Shown piece by piece: positions 62,770 through 64,000 of a DNA stretch of 64,000 nt. The stretch spans positions 1 through 64,000 of the forward strand of contig JAKCWW010001095.1 of the NCBI GenBank assembly GCA_026260175.1. The letters run 5' to 3'. The stretch's first letter is position 1; every line of letters begins with the position of its first letter. The DNA comes from Reticulitermes lucifugus (Eukaryota; Arthropoda; Insecta; Blattodea; Rhinotermitidae). Both the position numbers and the translations under genes were made by a program. The notes under the pieces were generated by a model, which saw nothing but the letters and a program-made list of their open reading frames with translations, was not told the DNA's origin and ran no database searches.

Positions 62770-63239
62770 CTGGAAAGAAGAGAGATGGCAACATGAATTC
62801 TTCCAGCTTTTCATAAGTACGTTCACACCTATCACTCGGTTTCAAATCAGTTTACAATTCCTATCCAAGCACAATGTAGAGTAACTGTCCAAAATAAATT
62901 CCTGGACTCAGCATTACTAAATCCTGTTTCATTTGCTCTGCAAATTGGCACACTTAATGACAAACACATAACAATCTCTCAACCTCTTACAAAAGATTTC
63001 ATTCACAATACTTTCCTCTTGAAACTCACTTCTATAATACTATACATTTTCATCTTCAACACAGGATTATTGAAAAGTGAAAACATCTTAAGCATAAATT
63101 AGCAGCCCCATACCTCAGCTAGGGGTTCAGCAGCATAAAATACACAGCACACAACCCCCCGAAAATGCAATCACTATTCATAAATTGGCACAAAATGCAT
63201 CTAGTTAATCAATTTAAAAACAGTCATGCTAAATGAATA
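62770..63239. other. 470-bp interval ZF11-ZF12
   Basis: The interval between the ZF12 stop and the ZF11 acceptor contains the conserved pyrimidine tract of the ZF11 acceptor (minus-strand CTCTCTTCTTTCCAG). I see no coding exon, no transposon and no AATAAA on the minus strand. It is too short to hold a typical 3' UTR, promoter and coding 5' exon together. Confidence 0.7.
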
Positions 63240-64000
63240 TCAAAATCCTTGGTGGGTCTTCTGATGAGTAACAAGCAATGATTTGGACACAAAACTCTTG
63301 TTACAGACTTGACAGAGAAATGGCCTACAACCTGTGTGAGACCTTCTGTGGACAATCAGGGAAGAACGCTGTGTAAAGGTCTTGTCACAATGCTCACATG
63401 TAAATGGCCGTTCTCCTGTATGTGTACGCTGGTGAATCTTCATATAAAGTTGTGAATTGAACGCCTTCCCGCATACATGACAGACATTGGGTTTCTCACC
63501 AGTGTGGGTACGAACATGCACCTTCAGATAATCTTTGCTTGACAGCACTTTGCCACAAATATCACAGACACACTGGCTCTCCCCAGTATGAGACTTCATG
63601 TGCACCAACAGAACTTTCTTATGTGAGTAACACTTGTTACAGACCTTACACTGATGCGCCTTAGCAGGAGGGTCATACTTTGGGTCATGGGACTTGTAAT
63701 GTTGATTCAGCTGGTACTGATAGCGGTACACCAAACCACACATGTCGCACTGAAATGGTTTCTCCCCAGTGTGTCCCATCATGTGCTCTTGGATTTCCGT
63801 GTTTCTGTAAAATCCTTTCATGCAAATAACACACTTAAACTTGTACTCATTCAAATGTCTCTTCCTATGATTCATCAAGTTTGTTTTTTGAATGCATGAA
63901 TAACCACATATATCACACACATGATTTTTTTCCCCGGTATGAATCTTCCTGTGACTTCTCAACTCAAATGATCGTTTAAACTTCCGACTACACACATCAC
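63240..64000 (-). CDS. ZF12: C2H2 exon, 5' part beyond the window
   Basis: The minus-strand frame is open to the last base and is cut by the window edge inside finger 2 (DVCSRKFKRSFELRSH). Nine fingers equivalent to numbers 2-10 are visible, with contacts RFES, QTNN, RTEE, YYQQ, HKVV, SDYV, SLYI, QSSV, SSLT. The protein ends HQKTHQGF. It is the nearest relative of ZF11: fingers 2, 3 and 5 and the long finger 5-6 linker (HDPKYDPPAKAH) agree closely, while fingers 4 and 6-8 differ at contact positions. The acceptor, finger 1 and leader must lie within a few hundred bases to the right. Family assignment is certain; the function is inferred as nuclear DNA binding. Confidence 0.9.
   Translation of the reverse strand, partial: DVCSRKFKRSFELRSHRKIHTGEKNHVCDICGYSCIQKTNLMNHRKRHLNEYKFKCVICMKGFYRNTEIQEHMMGHTGEKPFQCDMCGLVYRYQYQLNQHYKSHDPKYDPPAKAHQCKVCNKCYSHKKVLLVHMKSHTGESQCVCDICGKVLSSKDYLKVHVRTHTGEKPNVCHVCGKAFNSQLYMKIHQRTHTGERPFTCEHCDKTFTQRSSLIVHRRSHTGCRPFLCQVCNKSFVSKSLLVTHQKTHQGF

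Overview
The window is eukaryotic and most likely comes from an insect, probably a cockroach or termite (Blattodea) or a related polyneopteran. The evidence is long AT-rich non-coding DNA, coding blocks preceded by splice acceptors, two tRNA-derived SINEs, a LINE tail of the GRPRxxWED...DWIHLAQDR type common in those genomes, mariner-type transposase remnants and many small fold-back repeats. The species cannot be fixed from sequence alone.

The host content is one thing repeated: eleven large minus-strand exons (ZF1 to ZF9, ZF11, and ZF12, which runs off the right edge) plus one decayed fragment (ZF10), each encoding an array of 8 to 11 C2H2 zinc fingers. Each array sits on one uninterrupted exon that ends two to five residues after its last finger. 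Ten exons have a visible upstream border. All ten have a splice acceptor in the same phase (two bases of the split codon lie upstream), nine continue with G, and most share an intron end close to TTCTCTTCTTTCTAG. The frame is open from the acceptor to the first finger, so each array is the 3' part of a longer protein whose N-terminal exon(s) are not recognisable in the window.

The simplest reading of the layout is either a tandem family of zinc-finger genes whose 5' exons I cannot see, or one large minus-strand locus in which a shared 5' part beyond position 64000 is spliced to a choice of terminal zinc-finger exons, as in Drosophila lola and mod(mdg4). The second is favoured by identical phase, absence of recognisable 5' coding exons between arrays, and only 470 bp between the ZF11 acceptor and the ZF12 stop. 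The arrays share a ten-finger plan: finger 2 (FKR..E), finger 3 (CGY[AS]) and finger 9 (FTQ.S[ST]L) are nearly constant, while fingers 1, 4, 5, 6, 7 and 8 vary at the DNA-contact positions. Neighbouring arrays are most alike (ZF1/2, ZF3/4/5, ZF6/7, ZF11/12), which points to local duplication and exchange.

Between the exons are mobile-element relics: a Tigger/pogo-type MITE (4981-5159), a piggyBac-type MITE (17479-17650), a MITE with TGACGTCA-type ends (about 49030-49490), transposase remnants (about 11840, 25500 and 38825), two SINEs (12185-12466 minus, and 34311-34605 plus with a 13-bp target duplication around a 160-N gap), LINE-tail fragments (10086-10292 and about 52056-52215), a Penelope-like fragment (about 19200-19760), and a recurring set of fold-back repeats, several carrying hammerhead-ribozyme-like cores. 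No rRNA, true tRNA gene, CRISPR or unrelated host gene was recognised.
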